From Antrodiella citrinella (taxonomy: Eukaryota; Basidiomycota; Agaricomycetes; Polyporales; Steccherinaceae), in assembly GCA_004802725.1 (NCBI GenBank), contig SGPM01000292.1:1-34930 (forward strand): 34,930 nucleotides of DNA, written 5' to 3'. Position 1 is the stretch's first letter; each line of letters begins with the position of its first letter. The position numbers and the translations under genes were made by a program. Under the pieces are notes generated by a model. The model saw nothing but the letters and a program-made list of their open reading frames with translations, was not told where the DNA came from and searched no databases. Shown piece by piece: positions 22,074 through 33,177 of this stretch.

Positions 22074-24592
22074 ATGTCTTACGCATACGACGACTACGAC
22101 TACGACTACGAGGAAGATGGATATGGGTTTGCCGTGCCTCTTCTCATGTGCTTGATCGCCGGCGTAGGGCTGGTCGTGCACAGGTTCCGGGCCATTCAAA
22201 ACAGAGCAATCCCCTTCCGAGTGGCTCCTCCGGAGGTACGTAGCGTCTCAAGTCACGACAACGATTGTTTGTGAACCTTTTGCAGCATATTGGACCAACG
22301 TGGGATGCTCCCAAGATCGAAAGCCCAAATTTGCAATCCCACGAACTGGACCCCGACCTCCGTCCGCCCCAATACGCTGCAGAGCGTAGATACATCACAT
22401 GTTTCGACCCGGCCACATCATACCACCTTGATACCATTATGGCAGACGATCAAGCCTCCATTGAAGACAAAATCCACAAGGCGCTTGCTGCTCAAGTCGA
22501 ATGGGCAAAGACCGACTTTGCAGCACGCCGACGTGTAATGCGAAGTCTCAAGAAATGGCTTGTTGACAATCAGACTACAGCGGCAAAGGTTGCCGCAAGA
22601 GATACTGGGAAAACGCGTACGTCCGTGTACGCTCTCATGGTCACACGACGCGACTGACATGCCTGGGTGCAGTGCTTGATGCTGCTTTGGGCGAGATTCT
22701 GGTAACCTGCACCAAGCTGGACTGGCTAATCAACCATGGAGAACGTGTTCTAAGTCCCGAGGCACGGTACTCAAACTTTCTTATGTTTTACAAGTCTGCC
22801 GCGGTCCATTTTGAGCCACTCGGTACAGTGGCTGCTATCGTGTCTTGGAATTATCGTGAGTACGCTTTTGCTATGTTCATTCTATTGAATGCGTTGGAAG
22901 GCAATTACTTGTGCTCCCGACATCTTTGCTGCTATGTTCGGGTGTCTGACATGATTGGTCACACTTCCTTCCATTTTTGACAGCTCTGCACAATGCGTGG
23001 TCTCCAATGATGGCAGCCTTATTTGCTGGAAACTCTGTTGTCATCAAATGCTCGGAGAAAGTCGTGTGGTCTACACAGTACTTCGTTCAAGTCGCTAAGG
23101 CTTGCCTTGAGGCCTGCGGCTACAATCCTGATCTCGTCCAAGTGCGTAGCATACCCGGTATAGTATCACACGCACTGACTCTTGTCGCTCTAGCTCGTGT
23201 GCTGCTACGCACAGGAAGCAGTCCACGTGACGAAGTCGCCTTTCATAAGGCATATTACTTTTATCGGTTCCGAAAATATTGGGCGAATTGTGAGAGTGGT
23301 GACAGTTCCTTTCAGCTTAGTACTCATCCACGTTGGCAGATTGCTGCAGACGCAACAACACATCTGACACCGGTGACTCTTGAGCTTGGAGGCAAAGACC
23401 CTGCTATCATCATGCCTGCAACGCCGATCGAGCAGTACATTAGCATTATCATGCGCGGTATCTTGTAAGTCCCACGACCCTCAACACGAGCAATCGCTGA
23501 ATGACTTAATTTCCGCAGCCAAAACGCCGGACAGAACTGCATCGGTATTGAACGCATCCTTGTGCACTCGTCGCAGTACGATCGCGTGTTCAAACTCATC
23601 TCTGAACGTGCCCAGCAACTCCGTCTCGGTTGCACGCTCACTCGCCCCACTGATGGCCTCATTCCCGTCGTAGACTGTGGCGCCATGATCGACAACGAGA
23701 GATTCGATCACTTGAGAAATTTGATCGAGGCTGCTGTGTCTCATGGTGCCGTACTTGAAACCGGAGGTCAACCCTGGCCACATCCATACCTTGAGCACGG
23801 ACTGTTCTTCAGCCCAACAGTTATTGGCAATGTTGATCCTAATTCGCAGATCGCACAAGAGGAATGTGAGTTGTTGGCTCACATATTTCTTGGAGCATGA
23901 TGTCTGACAGGGACATGCTTCATTACGCAGTATTTGCCCCCATCATTTTGGTCATGCAGTACGAAACGGAGGAAGAAGCTGTGGAAATTGCTAATGGTAC
24001 TCGGTATGGTCTGGGAGCAAGCGTATTTGGCCCCGATCAAGAGCGCTGCGAACGCCTGGCAAAGAAACTCAGGTGTGGGATGGTTGCTATCAACGATTTT
24101 GCTACTTTCTATGTAAGTCTTAGCATTCTACCCTCGTTGTACGAACAAGCTATTGACCAACCCATATCTTCAACTCTAGACCAAGTAAGTTTTGTCTCAA
24201 CGGAGGGAAACTGCGACTCATCGTCGTGATTCCTCGTTTACAGCCAAGATCTTCCCTTCGGTGGCACAAAGATGTCTGGGTACGGACGCTTCGGAGGACC
24301 GGAAGGTCTGCGCTCCCTCACGAACCCTAAGGCGATTGTCATGGACAGGTGGCCATGGCTCATCCAGACGAGCATTCCCCAAGTTCTGGACTACCCGATC
24401 CGCTCTGTCAGCCAGTCTTGGTACGTATTCTCATCTCATCGTTCCTTTTTACTCGTGCATTGAGCTAAGTCATCGTCTTTTTTCTGCCTTTCCAGGGAAT
24501 TCATCTCCGGCTTGATTGGTTTCGTGTACGGAGACAACTGGCGCATGCGGATCCGGCACCTGATTCGCATGATCAACGCGAACCGGCGGTAA
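22074..24592 (+). CDS. Membrane-anchored aldehyde dehydrogenase, Msc7-like
   Basis: Predicted 620-residue NAD(P)-dependent aldehyde dehydrogenase resembling yeast Msc7 (YHR039C). Eleven exons: 22074-22235, 22286-22616, 22673-22855, 22984-23141, 23194-23289, 23340-23464, 23519-23865, 23931-24112, 24180-24184, 24244-24420, 24496-24592; total 1863 nt. N-terminus has an Asp/Tyr-rich head, then a membrane segment about residues 19-36 (FAVPLLMCLIAGVGLVV), so it is probably anchored in the ER or a similar membrane. Catalytic residues: Asn224 (VSWNY), general base Glu325 (LELGGKDP), nucleophile Cys359 (QNAGQNCIG); the Glu-Cys spacing of 34 is the family value. Cofactor motif FIGSENIG. Exon 9 is only 5 nt (ACCAA) but is needed to reach TNQDLPFGGTKMSGYGRFGG in frame. 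Confidence 0.92.
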
Positions 24593-26252
24593 CCGTTCAA
24601 TGCTAGCTTGATCACTGGTACCATCTTCTCAACCAAACGGAGTGGCAATTTGACAATGGACGATTCACAAATGTTCCCTAGAGGAGCATATGGGCCCTAC
24701 AATTATCTCTATCCCTCGGTACTTCAAGTTACGGCTTCTGTCCTTCGAGGTCTTCATGCTATGCCCAAGACCAAGTGTTTGCTTTGGATCTAATGCCTTT
24801 TGATCTATATCTGTACAGATCTTCTACCATGTCCGTTCCAATCCATACCCTTTGAATGTTCAAGTGGAACTCGGAGTCTTGTTCTTGTGATTGCATGTGG
24901 TGTGGTTGTCTAGGTTTCTGAGGTCGTTCAGATTGTCCCGGATTTCCCATACTCATGTACAGGTAAAAGCGCAGTCGTGTATTGCGTAGATGAAGCTCAC
25001 TGTTCTTGAGCAGATCGTGAAAGTTTAACGTTGAGTATCGCGCATTTGTGAAACTCTTCAAATGCTTGCGCAGGGCAAGCGCAAACGATCCTGTTGCTGT
25101 AAACTTGCGCCATATGGGCGCTTAATATTCGATATCCTCGAAGCTCATCATTTTGTTGAAATCACAAAGTCATCGTTGGTCCGACTTCGACATCAAGTCT
25201 TCGAAGTACTTCTACCCCCCCTCCCCCCGACGGTTACTAAGGAAGATACGAAGAAAGAAACAAGAAGGAGAACATCCACATGGTGAGTATGTCTATCGAA
25301 CTGCCAAATATAGGACACTCTGAAAAGCATGCTGATCTTTCTTCATCATTTTACCCCGCGTGCGTGACTCCACATACATGCATGGTGTGACGAGAAGATG
25401 CCAAGAGTTCAGATCTGCAAACGGGTGGGTTCGGCAAACGTTTGCGCTGCAGCGACTCCCCAGACGACCATAACGTTCGAATGCCGTGGCCTGGGGGGCG
25501 GCGCCCCGCTCGACGTGAGCACGTTGGTCTATGTGACCGCAGACTAGCTGCTATCGTCCTTGGTGTCTCGGTCAGCAGTTACTGTCGCTGTGTGCCCGCC
25601 ACAAGGAGTGCACGTCGGATCCATATGGTGCACGTCTTGGCGGATCCGCTGTTTCGCGTGTACCGAAAACCGGTTTGCGGGCATGTACTATCACATATTG
25701 CGCTTCGCTTCCGAGTCGTGGATGAACAGGCTTCCAATGCCCCCAGGGCTGTCGAGTGGGAGAGCCTGAGGGAAATTCTTCAACTTTCTTCACATGTTCA
25801 TGTTGTCTTTTTGATTTTTTGGCGTCACAACGGGTCCAGGACCTGGGCATATGGCACGATGAAATCGGTCCATATGGATCTGCATGACCTGCGACTGACT
25901 GACTTTGTTTATACTCAATCGGAAGGCGGAGTGAGATGAGACAGGTGAGTGCGTGTGTATGCATTCATGCCGAAAGTATATCATCAAAGCTGATAAGGGA
26001 TCCATATAGGATGTCATCGTAAGCATGCGGGTTGCCAAGAAGCCTGTCGTCCCGTTGTGGACGCCTTTTCGGCATAGACTTCTGCCTCAGGCTCGGAGAG
26101 CTACTTAAGTGAACAACGCGATTACTTTCAATGTTCCTGTGTCGTCGTTCCTACCGTTGACATTCGTCAAGCTTGATCTCAGTTGATTCCTGAGCGGTAC
26201 AACAACAACCGACACATCGATCCTACACTCAACAAACGCCACTCCCACCAAC
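24593..26252. other. 1.66 kb intergenic, no gene recognised
   Basis: Open frames (25442-25939 plus, 25572-25964 minus, 24759-25061 minus) have no domain motif, and the two long ones overlap on opposite strands. A CCCCCCCTCCCCCC tract lies near 25216. The last 150 bp should contain the RNase T2 promoter; no clear TATA box was seen. Confidence 0.4.
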
Positions 26253-28085
26253 ATGGCATTCAGTGCCGCATTATTGGTCGCCGGTCTTGGCAGCATGGCG
26301 AGCACCGTCTTGGCCTCTCCATTCCAGATCGGCTCTCCTGTCGCTCTCTCTCCCGCGGACTTGTTCAAGCGAGTCAGCTCAGGATGCTCGACAAGTGGAC
26401 CCGCGTCATGCCACAACACGACAAAAGAAACAGATTCGTGTTGTTTTGAGTCGCCTGGGGTATGTATTTTTCTGTTTATTCAATTTCAGAGCGTTGGATG
26501 TTGATGGTGTTGGTATAGGGCTTGCTTCTCCAGACACAGGTATGGTTTCTATCTTCCCGTCCAAAGAGCGCAGAGCCATCATACCTATCTCGTCAATTTT
26601 GTAGTTCTGGGATACCGACCCATCTACCGGACCTTCCGACAGCTGGACCATTCACGGTGGGCTCACATCTGGATACAATTTGTGATTTACACTTATGCTC
26701 TGATAGGTCTATGGCCGGACAAGTGAGTCGATCAAGGACGAGCGCGTCGATGTACTCACTCACATGTGCCTTTCTTCAGCTGTGATGGAACGTTCACAGA
26801 GAACTGCGACCCTTCTCGGGCGTACACCGATATCTCTAGCTTGTTGACTGCCCAAGGTTCTGCGGATACCTTGGCTTACATGCAAGAAGTACGTACCCTT
26901 TTCCTCCTGTACCTCATATGCTGCCGTTCTTACTTGCGTCTTTCAGTTCTGGGTAGATATTAACGGCCAGAACGAACAATTCTGGGAGGTACGCTTACGA
27001 AGAGATTCTTGTTTTCAGGGGAGAGTGAATGATGTATGTTTTCTAGCACGAGTGGGAAACCCACGGAACATGCTACAGCACCCTCGAAACATCCTGCTTG
27101 CCTTCGGGAAGCCCCAAAGGCGCAGAGGCAGTGGCGTTCTTCAACCTTGTTGTCAAGCTCTTCAAGGCAAGTACCTCCCGTCTACCCTCATTGACCTGCA
27201 GAATGATGGCTCACCGGGTTCAACAGACTCTGCCTACGTACACATGGCTGGCAAACGCAGGCATCACCCCATCGTCAAGCAAGACTTTCACCCTCGCTCA
27301 AATCACGTCCGCTCTGAAGACCGCGTCCGGTTTCACACCTTCCCTCGACTGCGACGGCAAGAACCTCAACCAAATCAGTTGGTATTTCAACATCAAGGGC
27401 TCCCTCTTTGATGGGACGTTCGTTGCCATCGGTGAGTAACCTATAGCAAGTGTTAAGAAGTATAAGCTCTGGATATTCATGCCATCATTGCGATGCTAGA
27501 TGCTCCCGAGAAAGGATCTTGCGCGACCACAGGCTTGAAGTACCCTCCCAAGTCAGGCAGCCCTGCGCCCACTGGAACGTCGAGTGGCGGCGGATCCACC
27601 CCTACTGGCACAGTAAGTCCTCGTCACTAAATCCACACTCCAACGATTCTGACACCCTTATCAGCCTCCTAGCAACGGCAGTCTGCCTTCCAAGGCGAAC
27701 CTCTTGGCAAGCTCTGCCGGCGGTCTTCTCACTGGAGGAACATGGTCCACCCAGAGCCCCGCGACGTTCACCCTGTCCGGGTCGACGTCGAGCTTCACGA
27801 TGTCGACCTCCAAGGGCAATTGCGGCGTGTCTGGCGGAACATTGTCGTGCGGCAGCGGCGTCAGCGCATCGACGTTCTCGGCGGTGAGTACTGCTTGTCC
27901 TCTCGGTACGGGTATGATGCTGAATGAGGTGCTTTTAGCAAACGTCGGGAGGCAACTTGTTGCTTGCGTCGGGTGGGTCGACGGCGTTCACGAGTGATAG
28001 CGCGCCAAGTGGGTCGACTCAGGAGACCGTCTTCACTGGGAGTGGTCATTCCACAGATTTCACCATCTCCATCGTCTCTGCCTGA
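26253..28085 (+). CDS. Secreted ribonuclease T2 with C-terminal extension domain
   Basis: Predicted 416-residue extracellular RNase of the T2 family, which cleaves single-stranded RNA through 2',3'-cyclic phosphates. Eleven exons: 26253-26459, 26519-26539, 26605-26656, 26707-26722, 26780-26888, 26947-26988, 27047-27166, 27227-27431, 27500-27612, 27665-27883, 27939-28085; total 1251 nt. Signal peptide residues 1 to about 21. Conserved motif CAS1 is SWTIHGLWPD with His93, and CAS2 is FWEHEWETHGTC with His150, Glu151 and His155. Many Cys residues suggest disulfides. The T2 fold ends near 270; a Ser/Gly/Pro/Thr linker (about 276-303) leads to a Ser/Thr/Gly-rich C-terminal domain, as found in other basidiomycete T2 enzymes. 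Intron 27167-27226 has a GC donor (AAG/GCAAGT), which is required to keep the frame. Confidence 0.93.
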
Positions 28086-28398
28086 ATGTATTTGTAGATT
28101 TAGGACGAAACCCAATTGTATACTGAAATGACAGGGAGACGTTGCAGTGAAAGCTCAACAGGTGAACAGTTATGTAGTATAAATTTTGACTTTGCAATAC
28201 CCTGGTTACTACAGCAAGGTTACAGTGAACGACATAGAAGTACAGATACATTCAGGAGTAAATACGCATACTCTTTCGCAACATCCAATGATTCCAATCG
28301 ATAGTCGCATGTCCAATCTGGAAATCTGCGTGTAGACGAGAGACAATTGAGCGCACAAAACAAAACGGACGGTGTCCAGTAAAACGACTCACCTTGTT
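28086..28398. other. Convergent 3' intergenic region
   Basis: About 310 bp between the RNase T2 stop and the stop of the minus-strand gene ending at 28399. A/T-rich; no ORF or repeat recognised. Confidence 0.5.
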
Positions 28399-29290
28399 TC
28401 AATCCTCGTCATTGAATGGTGGTTCAAACCCAATGACATATTGCCGAATATTCTTCTTCCAGCGCGCCTGCACCTCCTTTTGCACAACGATCTTCTGCTT
28501 CCGGAACCTGGGCACTCGTTTCTCAGTAACCACGAACACATACCGCCACTTCGCATTTCCAGGTAGCCAGGGCACGTATTCGGGCACGGCGTCCGCTAGA
28601 AGGTCGAGCTCGGTAGCTGAGATACGGTTGTGACTCTTGCGGATGGTCACTCGGAAGACATAGACGGTCCGGTCGGTATGCACGTAGAACGCATCGAACG
28701 TGGAGTTGACTGGACTAATGGGAACGTAGTAATTTCCCAGTGAAGGCGAGAACGCGCGTGGGAAGTGGATGAGCTCTGTACCGCCGTGCATCCTCAGGTT
28801 GTGGTGGTGCCCATTGGGACGAAGGCGTAGGAGCGAGAGCCGTTCACCTCGAGGCAGGTTGACGTGTGCGCTCGATGTGTAGATCATCTCAGCCGCACCG
28901 TTATTTTCATAGTCTAGGAAATTGCGGTACAGCTCGGCGGCCCGCCAACCCCATACTTCGTACATCTGCTTCACAAGGAGATACGATATCTTGGCTGAGG
29001 GAAGGGTGGTGACGAAGAAAGCCCTTGAGCAATAGTGCTGTTGGCTCATATCGGGACCGGCAAGGATGACTGCTCCTAGATGCTCGTTCATCTTGCCCAC
29101 CGAAGTGAAGATCGAGAAGGTTGTGTTAGCCATAGAAGAAGCGAGTGTCTCGCTTGTCTTCGCGACTTCATTGAAGAACTGTGTGGTGGAGACCTTGTTC
29201 CGTGACGTGTAAAAGCAGTGGCGAGCGATGAGTCCGAATTCTGAGAAACTTCGCCATAGGTCCTCTGTCCCTATACCATACAAGACCGTC
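28399..29290 (-). CDS. 3' exon of a Crinkler/RHS-like family protein, possibly degenerate
   Basis: A long minus-strand exon of about 297 residues starts after the acceptor CATCGTTGCAG (adjacent to 29290) and ends at 28399. It has no ATG near its start, so upstream exon(s) are required. The C-terminal pattern resembles the large basidiomycete family of predicted P-loop/restriction-endonuclease-fold (Crinkler/RHS-like) proteins: YYVPISPVNSTFDAFYV, then VYVFRVTIRKSHNRIS, then WRYVFVVTE. This assignment is from memory of the family layout. A second open stretch at about 29690-29414 (minus), with LLFNDSGVYIVPLARPRTF, may be an upstream exon, but I found no donor in the right phase, so the gene may be broken. 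The N-terminal ATPase part was not found. Function unknown. Confidence 0.55.
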
Positions 29291-29413
29291 CTGCAACGAT
29301 GAAGTTAACACGGTGCCAAGAAATCAACGTGTCAGACGCACCCCGCTGCATATATTTCATCCCAACTCCAATTTGCAAGATCAGATCAGTGCGTGCCACG
29401 TTCATCCTATGTC

Positions 29414-29690
29414 TCAAGGGAGGAGTGGCGTGGATGATGAAGAATGCGAGGAATCCAACGCACTCGAACTGGTAGTGGGGTGTCTTGCATGTGTAGGAGA
29501 GCCTGAGTCGACGAGCACAGGTGTGCGCTCTCCGCAGCCGAGACGACTCAGAACCTTGTCTATCTCAAAGGTCCTCGGACGTGCAAGTGGGACAATGTAT
29601 ACGCCAGAGTCATTGAAGAGGAGGGCATAATCCTTCTCGCGCTGTAAGACTGTCGGCGTTGCGGAGAGCAGAAGTGTGCATAGATAGCAT
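29414..29690 (-). pseudogene. Candidate upstream exon or fragment of the Crinkler/RHS-like gene
   Basis: Minus-strand open frame ending in TGA at 29416-29414. It reads as a plausible folded segment (LLLSATPTVLQREKDYALL, then ERTPVLVDSG) followed by a Ser/Thr-rich tail. It lies 5' of the long exon on the same strand. Splicing that joins the two in frame was not found: the acceptor at 29291 needs a donor leaving two bases, and none of the visible GT sites does. It may be a degenerated exon. Confidence 0.35.
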
Positions 29691-30047
29691 TACATGAATG
29701 TCGCTTTGCCTGGAGGGTGTGCAAGTGAGTGACCAGGTGCAAAAAAGCAGTGAAAGAGGCCTTTCAACCTCTTTCGCCTCATTACAGCCGGCTGTGCCAC
29801 TCCGGGCCGGGACAATCGATCAGTGATGCGCTCTTGAGAACAATGGGTGAATTGCCGATCGAGACTCGATTTGGCAAGTTCATCTTGGTTTCAACTTCCA
29901 TTGTCACCATAACCAATTTTCCAGCCTGTGCCCACATCCTGGCCATTTCCTCGTGTCACTGCTGGCCACTAATTGCTAGATAAAACACCCACAAATCTCC
30001 GGTATGTTCTTTCTCTCTCTTTCTCCCTCTCTTGGCCATTCTCTAAG
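29691..30047. other. Upstream region of FunK1 kinase 2
   Basis: About 350 bp. A CT-rich tract (about 30008-30034, TTCTTTCTCTCTCTTTCTCC) directly precedes the kinase 2 ATG, typical of a fungal core promoter/5' UTR. No gene seen. Confidence 0.45.
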
Positions 30048-32678
30048 ATGGCGTTCGCCCAGTCCCACACCCATACCACCGAGACCTCACCGACCAAGCA
30101 TACTAGACAAGGTGCTGAACACTTCTCCTCATTTGTACCCAACGCGGACGCAAACAAGGAACAATTTGCGAACGAGATGACGGCACGTAATGTTGGCCCG
30201 GTGCCGCCCACCGTATTCCTGCGAGACCTGATGAGCCGTAGCAAGAGGAAACTCCCCAAGTTCGCGAGGGCCAAGATCAGGGCCGTCAAATATGATGCCG
30301 TAGCTCGCGTGAAGAAAGAGGACGACATGTATACGCCATTGGTGAGTCCTTCAGTGTTAACAACTCTTTCATCACATCGCTCAACGCACACATTTGGACT
30401 GCAGATAGATATCATCAGAGCCAATCGCCTTCTTCCATCTGGTTACGACATTTGCAACACCTCCACCACTGCAGATAAAGACACTGGCCTCAAACCTGAC
30501 GTTTCAATCCAGAACTCCGAGCTGAACGCTATGCCAGTGGAAGATGTAGACATCGATGGAGGGGAGGGGCAGGTGGCAGCAGCAGTTGTCGACGACAACG
30601 ACGACAACGACAACTCTGACGGAAGCGACAACGATGAGGACGACGAGGAAGAAACCCCTCAGGGGTGCGACTGGCATCAGTTGGAGCTTTGGGCTGAGTT
30701 CAAGCTCAAGAAGGGAGATGATGCCTTTATTCGCGACTACACCAACATTGAGTCCAAGCTCCTCGAAAGTACCAGCGATGCTGGACGAGCCACGTATGGC
30801 CAAATCGCCGCCTATGCTGCCGCTCAGCTCGCTCGTCAGCACCGCAACTTCATCTATGCCCTCCTCATCTGCGGCAGCCACGCTCGCTTTATTCGCTGGG
30901 ACCGCTCCGGTACCATCGTTAGCGAACACTTCGACTACATCAAGGCCCCACACCATCTCACTGAGTTTCTCGTACGATATGGCAGGCTCAGTATGACTGA
31001 GCGAGGATTCGACCCAACCGTTCAGCTTGCCACGTCACAAGAAAAGGCCCAATTTCAGACGGCCATCCAGGCACATATCGATGATCAGACAAAGCGCCAG
31101 ATCCCTGACATGGAGAATGTCATTGACAGCGTACCCTGCCACAAGGTAACGGTCAAGGGCTTCTGTCCTGGGGAGGATAGAAATGTCGTGCTCGAGCAAG
31201 ACTACGTTATCCAGAAACCTTTCACCTACCCTCTCTCTCCTGTCGGTCGTTCTACACGCGCATACCTAGCGCTGAGTCTCAGTACCGACGAGCTGGTCTT
31301 TTTGAAGGACTATTGGAGGCCTGCCGAGCCAGACCGCGTACCGGAATCGGACATCTACGTCGCGCTCATGGACGAAAAGGTCCCTCATCTGGCGAAGGTT
31401 CTAATCGCCGGGGACGTTCCTGACAATCGTCATCATACACAGGCTACGTTGACTCAGGATTGGGGCTCCAAGTCAAGGATGTGTCTGACTGGACACGAAC
31501 TGAGGAAGTACCGGCACATTCGCATTGTTCAAGAGATGCTGTTCCCGCTGGGTAGCGCCAAGGACTCTAAGGAGTTGGTCAAGGCGATACGCAATGCTGT
31601 CGCGTGTACGTCAACTTGCTTCCTACGCCGTGTCATATGCTAATCATTCTTCTACTAGGCGTGCAAGCTGCGCATAAAGTGAACTGGCTGCACCGTGACG
31701 TCAGTGCGGGTAACGTTATGTTGACGAAGGATGGGGAGGGTGTACTGAATGACTGGGACCATGGACTAGAGATTGGCTCTCCACGGAAGGCCGCATCTTT
31801 CCGAACCGTAAGTGTTGTCTGCATAGATAAAGATGCACCGATAACTGATATTTTATACGCAGGGAACCTGGCAGTTCCTTTCCATCGCATTGGGATGGAA
31901 ACCATCCAAACCTCACGACGTATCAGACGACCTCGAGTCGTGTTACTGGGTCCTACTCTACACCGCGATCCACTACTATGCGAGCGATGCTAAAATAGCA
32001 GTCCTGGACATGTTCAACCAATTCACCTTGGAGTTGGACGGCGACACCGTCGAGACTACTGGTGGCGACGCCAAAATGCTTTACGTGGAAAATCGGAAGA
32101 ATGCACGCGTCACGTTCCAGAGCGGCCCCTTGCACCGGACCCTCAAGCGTCTTGGGCACTGTATTCACCGGTACTACAATATGGTTTTGGCATTCAACGA
32201 GGCCCACAGCGAAACGGAGGAGGAGGAGGAGGAGGATGAGCCCATGGTTAGAGCCGCCTTTCCACGGTTCCCCAGTACTGAGGCTCTTGAGATCCTCGAT
32301 GATGCCCTCAAGACAGGGAAATGGCCGGCTGCAGATATCCTCGAGGACAAGTTTCCTCGACGAAAGATCTCAGCGCACAAGAAGGACGTCAATGAAGCTG
32401 TCAGGAAGCAAGCTACCACTACCGGAACAGGATCAATGGCTCCTCCGAGCGGGTCTGGCGTACATCCCAGACCCTCGGGTAGTGCGTCGACCAAGCGCGC
32501 CTTGCCAGAGGAGGTGGAGGACGAGGACGAGCCGTCCACGGGCAGGTCGATGAGTGGGGCTCACGGGACGGGTCTGCCACGTCCTGGCTGCAGAAGGCGA
32601 GAAACATGCGCGTCACTTGACTGGGATTCTGGGAGGGAGGGTTGTCGTAGATGTTTGACCGTCTGGAACGGTCTTTGA
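30048..32678 (+). CDS. FunK1-type fungal protein kinase 2
   Basis: Predicted 819-residue FunK1 kinase. Exons 30048-30341, 30405-31605, 31659-31807, 31863-32678, summing to 2460 nt; intron positions match kinase 1. The first intron (63 nt) is in frame and could be retained. Start at 30048 chosen over an in-frame upstream ATG (29973), which lies before the CT-rich tract. An Asp/Glu/Asn-rich stretch (about 160-181) precedes the conserved core: ATYGQIAAYAAAQLARQ, LLICGSHARFIRWDRSGTIV, Lys399 in VFLKDYWRP, H509-R-D511-VSAGN516, D529-W-D, GTWQFLS, and DDLESCYWVLLY. Loop residues are intact, so activity is plausible. A run of Glu sits near residue 660. The C-terminus lacks the basic tail of kinase 1, so the last exon end is less certain. 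Confidence 0.88.
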
Positions 32679-33177
32679 ACGTCAGGTTCTTGCTCATTAT
32701 GTTTTTATCTCTCTCTCTATCGTATATCAACTGCATCCATACCCCACCCCAACCATGACCACATTCACACACTGCTTACCATCCATATGTATCTCACGAT
32801 TTTAATGTTCATTCATGCGTACCAAACTGTCTTGTCGTATACGGATCGGAGGGCACGGGGCACACAGGATGCGGGCGAGACTTTCACACCTTGAGATGAC
32901 CCTCGACTAACCAACGTCGATTATCCCTGGAAGCTACTGAGAGACAGGGATGGAATGGAAAAGGATTGTCGACACCACGGATTGACCCACGACAGGCACC
33001 CAGGTAGGTCCTGGGAACCTCTGGCTACCGTACACGCCCAGCCGCACATCCGTCACCCCAGTCGCCGTCACGCCCCGCCCGTCGTACGTGACGCGTCGTC
33101 ACGCTATCTCCCCCGGGCCGCCACCGATGCCCTGCTCCCGGTCCACGTCGGGTCCGGTGTCAAACCCTCCAACGCCC
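32679..33177. other. Intergenic, no gene seen
   Basis: About 0.5 kb after FunK1 kinase 2. Contains a TCTCTCTCTAT microsatellite-like run near 32710. The later part is GC-rich and may be the 5' part of the broken TE-like gene that follows, but no clear frame could be assigned. Confidence 0.35.

Noticed and set aside
25442..25964. Overlapping ORFs of 165 (plus) and 130 (minus) codons
   Set aside because: They overlap on opposite strands in a GC-richer stretch, neither has recognisable motifs, and no convincing promoter or splice sites were found.
29969..30424. 151-codon minus-strand ORF
   Set aside because: Antisense to the first exon of FunK1 kinase 2, which has clear family support.
31659..31807. 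FunK1 kinase 2 reading LNDWD where kinase 1 reads LIDWD, considered as a dead kinase
   Set aside because: The Asp equivalent to that of DFG is kept; only the preceding residue differs, and Lys, HRD and Asn are intact.
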